A stretch of 6,530 nt of DNA from JALOAP01 sp964632355 (lineage in GTDB: Bacteria; Chloroflexota; Dehalococcoidia; Tepidiformales; Tepidiformaceae), in NCBI GenBank assembly GCA_964632355.1, contig CAZWBW010000128.1, positions 1 through 6,530 of the forward strand, in the 5' to 3' direction. Below the pieces are notes generated by a model. It had not been told where the DNA came from, made no database searches, and saw nothing but the letters and a program-made list of their open reading frames with translations. Below are positions 5,326-6,530 of the stretch, piece after piece. The position numbers and the translations under genes were made by a program. Positions within the stretch are counted from its first letter, which is position 1, and every line of letters begins with the position of its first letter.

Positions 5326-5794
5326 TACCGCCGGTGAAGCGAAGGACGCCGGCCACCGCGCGCTCGGGGCCGCGCTGAAGGACCAGCCCGACACTCCCGG
5401 CGAACGTGGCTTCACCGGCACGAACGATCCCTCGCAGTTCCACGACGAGAGCGATACCTCCTGGCGCCCGTACGGCGCGGGCGACATCGCCAGCGGCGAT
5501 TCGGCCATGCACGCCACTCCGTCCGGCACCGTCTACGACAGCACGACCGACCACGGGTACCGGGACCCCGACATGACTGGCTCGACCGGCGGCTCGATGC
5601 AAGGCGGCGCGAACGTCAGCTTCGGCAGGCCCGGCGCGCAGGGCCCGCCCGGCGAACCGGCCGCCGAACCCGGCGACGAAGACCGCCCCCGAGGCCAGCA
5701 GCCCGTGGAAGGAGCAGCCGAACGCCAGAAACGGGGCGACACCCCCACTCCGGGCCCCGGCGGCGAATACCCGGACACCGGCGCCGAGGAGTAA
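5243..5794 (+). CDS. +1-frame continuation of the SRPBCC gene: long disordered tail
   Basis: This frame is open from an ATG at 5243, but that part overlaps the SRPBCC gene in a less coding-like frame and has no ribosome-binding site. Clearly coding codon use, with mostly C or G in third position, starts right after the SRPBCC stop, at GAT 5324. It runs 156 codons to TAA at 5792. No ATG, GTG or TTG near 5324 could start it independently; the first ATG is at 5508. The product is Gly/Pro/Asp/Glu-rich and disordered, with a collagen-like PGAQGPPGEPAAEPG stretch, scattered aromatic residues (SWRPYG) and no recognised domain. The simplest reading is one 345-residue protein made by a +1 shift on TTTTGA. 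Otherwise there is a one-base assembly error or a recent mutation. A separate gene is less likely. Confidence 0.6.
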   Translation: MRAKALARARATSTTAPASSAPPIGPFDTAGEAKDAGHRALGAALKDQPDTPGERGFTGTNDPSQFHDESDTSWRPYGAGDIASGDSAMHATPSGTVYDSTTDHGYRDPDMTGSTGGSMQGGANVSFGRPGAQGPPGEPAAEPGDEDRPRGQQPVEGAAERQKRGDTPTPGPGGEYPDTGAEE

Positions 5795-5822
5795 TCCCGA
5801 GACGCAGTTTCCGCCACGCACG

Positions 5823-5850
5823 ACGGCGCCCCTCGCACGAGGGGCGCCGT
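5823..5850 (+). terminator. 13-bp-stem hairpin after the SRPBCC gene
   Basis: ACGGCGCCCCTCG (5823-5835) and CGAGGGGCGCCGT (5838-5850) are exact inverted copies separated by CA, so the real loop takes in some stem bases. It begins 28 bases after the TAA at 5794. The tail TTCGCTATTG has only a few T, so termination may be weaker than the stem suggests. The position between two plus-strand transcription units supports the call. Confidence 0.72.
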
Positions 5851-6106
5851 TCGCTATTGCCCAATTGACGCTGTGCGCTCTTTCACCTCGCTCATCTCCT
5901 CCTGGCGGCCGGCCTGCGGCGACGAGGGCTCGGGGTGTCAAGCAGGAAACGTACGAATCGACGGCTCCGGACCGCGGCCGTGCGCCGTAGGCTGCGCCAG
6001 CCAACCCTCCTTGATTGTCCTACCCTTGGTTCGAAATTACGGCGTAGCATCGCACGTTCGCCCGCGATCATTAGCGCGCGCACAGAGAACTGCTTTCCGG
6101 GCCAGA
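5851..6106. other. Intergenic stretch with no supported gene
   Basis: I see no gene here. Long open frames on both strands are shadows or run through the terminator hairpin. One minus-strand frame of 13 codons after AGGAGG (ATG near 5899, ending TAG beside the terminator) is too short to support. The right part is presumably the upstream region of the htpX promoter. Confidence 0.4.
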
Positions 6107-6112
6107 TATAAT
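6107..6112 (+). promoter_or_regulatory. Consensus -10 box of the htpX promoter
   Basis: TATAAT matches the housekeeping sigma -10 consensus exactly and stands out in GC-rich sequence. It lies 37 bases before the htpX ATG, leaving a leader of about 25 bases that contains AAGGAGGT (6122-6129). No clear -35 (TTGACA) is seen 16-18 bases upstream. Confidence 0.6.
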
Positions 6113-6143
6113 GGTTCTACCAAGGAGGTATCGAAACGTACCG

Positions 6144-6530
6144 ATGAACACGTTGAAAACCACGGTGTTGCTGGCGAGCCTCACCGGTCTGCTGGTGCTC
6201 GTGGGGCAGCTCGTCGGTGGAACTAGCGGCGCGCTTTTCTTTCTCATCTTCGCCGGCATCATGAACTTCGTCGCCTACTGGTTTAGCGACAAGTTCGCGC
6301 TGGCAGTGGCGGGCGCGAAGGAGATCGACGAATCCCAGGACCCGCATCTCTATTCCATGGTCCGCGAGGTCGCGAACCTCGCGAACATGCCCATGCCGCG
6401 GGTGTACATCATCCCGAGCGAATCGCCGAACGCCTTCGCGACCGGCCGTAACCCGAAGAACTCGGCCGTCGCCGTGACGACGGGCATCCGCCGGCTGCTG
6501 ACCGACCGGGAGCTCCGCGGTGTGCTCGGC
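6144..6530 (+). CDS. htpX: HtpX-type membrane zinc metalloprotease, N-terminal part (runs off the right edge)
   Basis: HtpX degrades damaged or misfolded membrane proteins and acts alongside FtsH in membrane quality control. The 129 visible residues show two membrane helices (about 7-25 and 29-47). The conserved HtpX cytosolic region follows: a MVREVANLANMPMPRVYIIP segment (72-91), SPNAFATGRNPKNSAVAVT (94-112) and LLTDRELRGVLG (118-129). In the family this last stretch is followed directly by the HExxH zinc-binding site, which falls just past the window. Full-length relatives have about 285-300 residues, so roughly half is seen. The ribosome-binding site AAGGAGGT is perfect, but the gap to the ATG is long (14-15 bases). 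No in-frame start lies between them. A TATAAT promoter box precedes it, so the gene begins its own transcript. Confidence 0.93.
   Translation, partial: MNTLKTTVLLASLTGLLVLVGQLVGGTSGALFFLIFAGIMNFVAYWFSDKFALAVAGAKEIDESQDPHLYSMVREVANLANMPMPRVYIIPSESPNAFATGRNPKNSAVAVTTGIRRLLTDRELRGVLG

Noticed and set aside
5855..5945. 13-codon minus-strand frame after AGGAGG beside the terminator
   Set aside because: The spacing from AGGAGG to ATG is too short, and nothing else supports so small a peptide.
5153..6004. Long minus-strand frame starting TTG with AAGGAGG directly before it
   Set aside because: The ribosome-binding site abuts the start codon with almost no spacing. The frame crosses a strong terminator hairpin and lies antisense to well-supported SRPBCC coding sequence.
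6026..6048. GGTTCGAAAT resembling a tRNA T-loop
   Set aside because: The flanking bases do not pair into T or acceptor stems, and no anticodon or D arm is seen upstream.

Overview
The window is high-GC bacterial DNA. Codon third positions are strongly G/C, start codons are ATG or GTG, and several genes carry good Shine-Dalgarno sites. The gene content is a DpnM-type Dam methylase, membrane-anchored CAP and DsbA-like proteins, a His/Cys-rich membrane protein beside DsbA, an SRPBCC protein and HtpX. Together with dispersed heptanucleotide repeats this suggests a Chloroflexota- or Actinobacteria-like organism, perhaps a metagenome assembly. That placement is inference only. No phage, transposon, CRISPR or rRNA/tRNA signal is visible.

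Left part (1-2295): an unrecognised minus-strand gene runs off the left edge. It is divergent from a plus-strand adenine-specific DNA methylase (367-1251). Their intergenic region holds a long hairpin and a short heptamer repeat. A membrane-anchored CAP-domain protein with a proline-rich stalk follows (1402-2295), with its ribosome-binding site just downstream of a perfect 9-bp stem.

Middle part (2296-4443): a phase-locked heptanucleotide array (2296-2449) separates the CAP gene from a convergent minus-strand pair. That pair is a DsbA-like thiol oxidoreductase (3174-4061) followed 2 bases later by a membrane protein rich in His-x-His motifs and cysteines (2458-3171). The dsbA leader contains a textbook intrinsic-terminator shape. 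Upstream on the same strand is a 57-residue gene (4270-4443) with its own terminator.

Right part (4444-6530): a partly AT-richer non-coding stretch of about 310 bases carries a perfect TGTGA-N6-TCACA palindrome and several nested inverted repeats. Next comes an SRPBCC-domain gene (4756-5325). Its stop codon lies on a TTTTGA slip site, and clearly coding sequence continues in the +1 frame to 5794. A 13-bp-stem terminator follows. The window ends inside htpX, which has a perfect TATAAT and AAGGAGGT.

Most of the window concerns the cell envelope and extracytoplasmic protein quality: disulfide formation, a CAP protein and a membrane protease. The most unusual points are the possible +1 frameshift, the composite heptamer array, the DsbA/His-Cys protein pair with a possible leader attenuator, and the palindrome beside the small gene.
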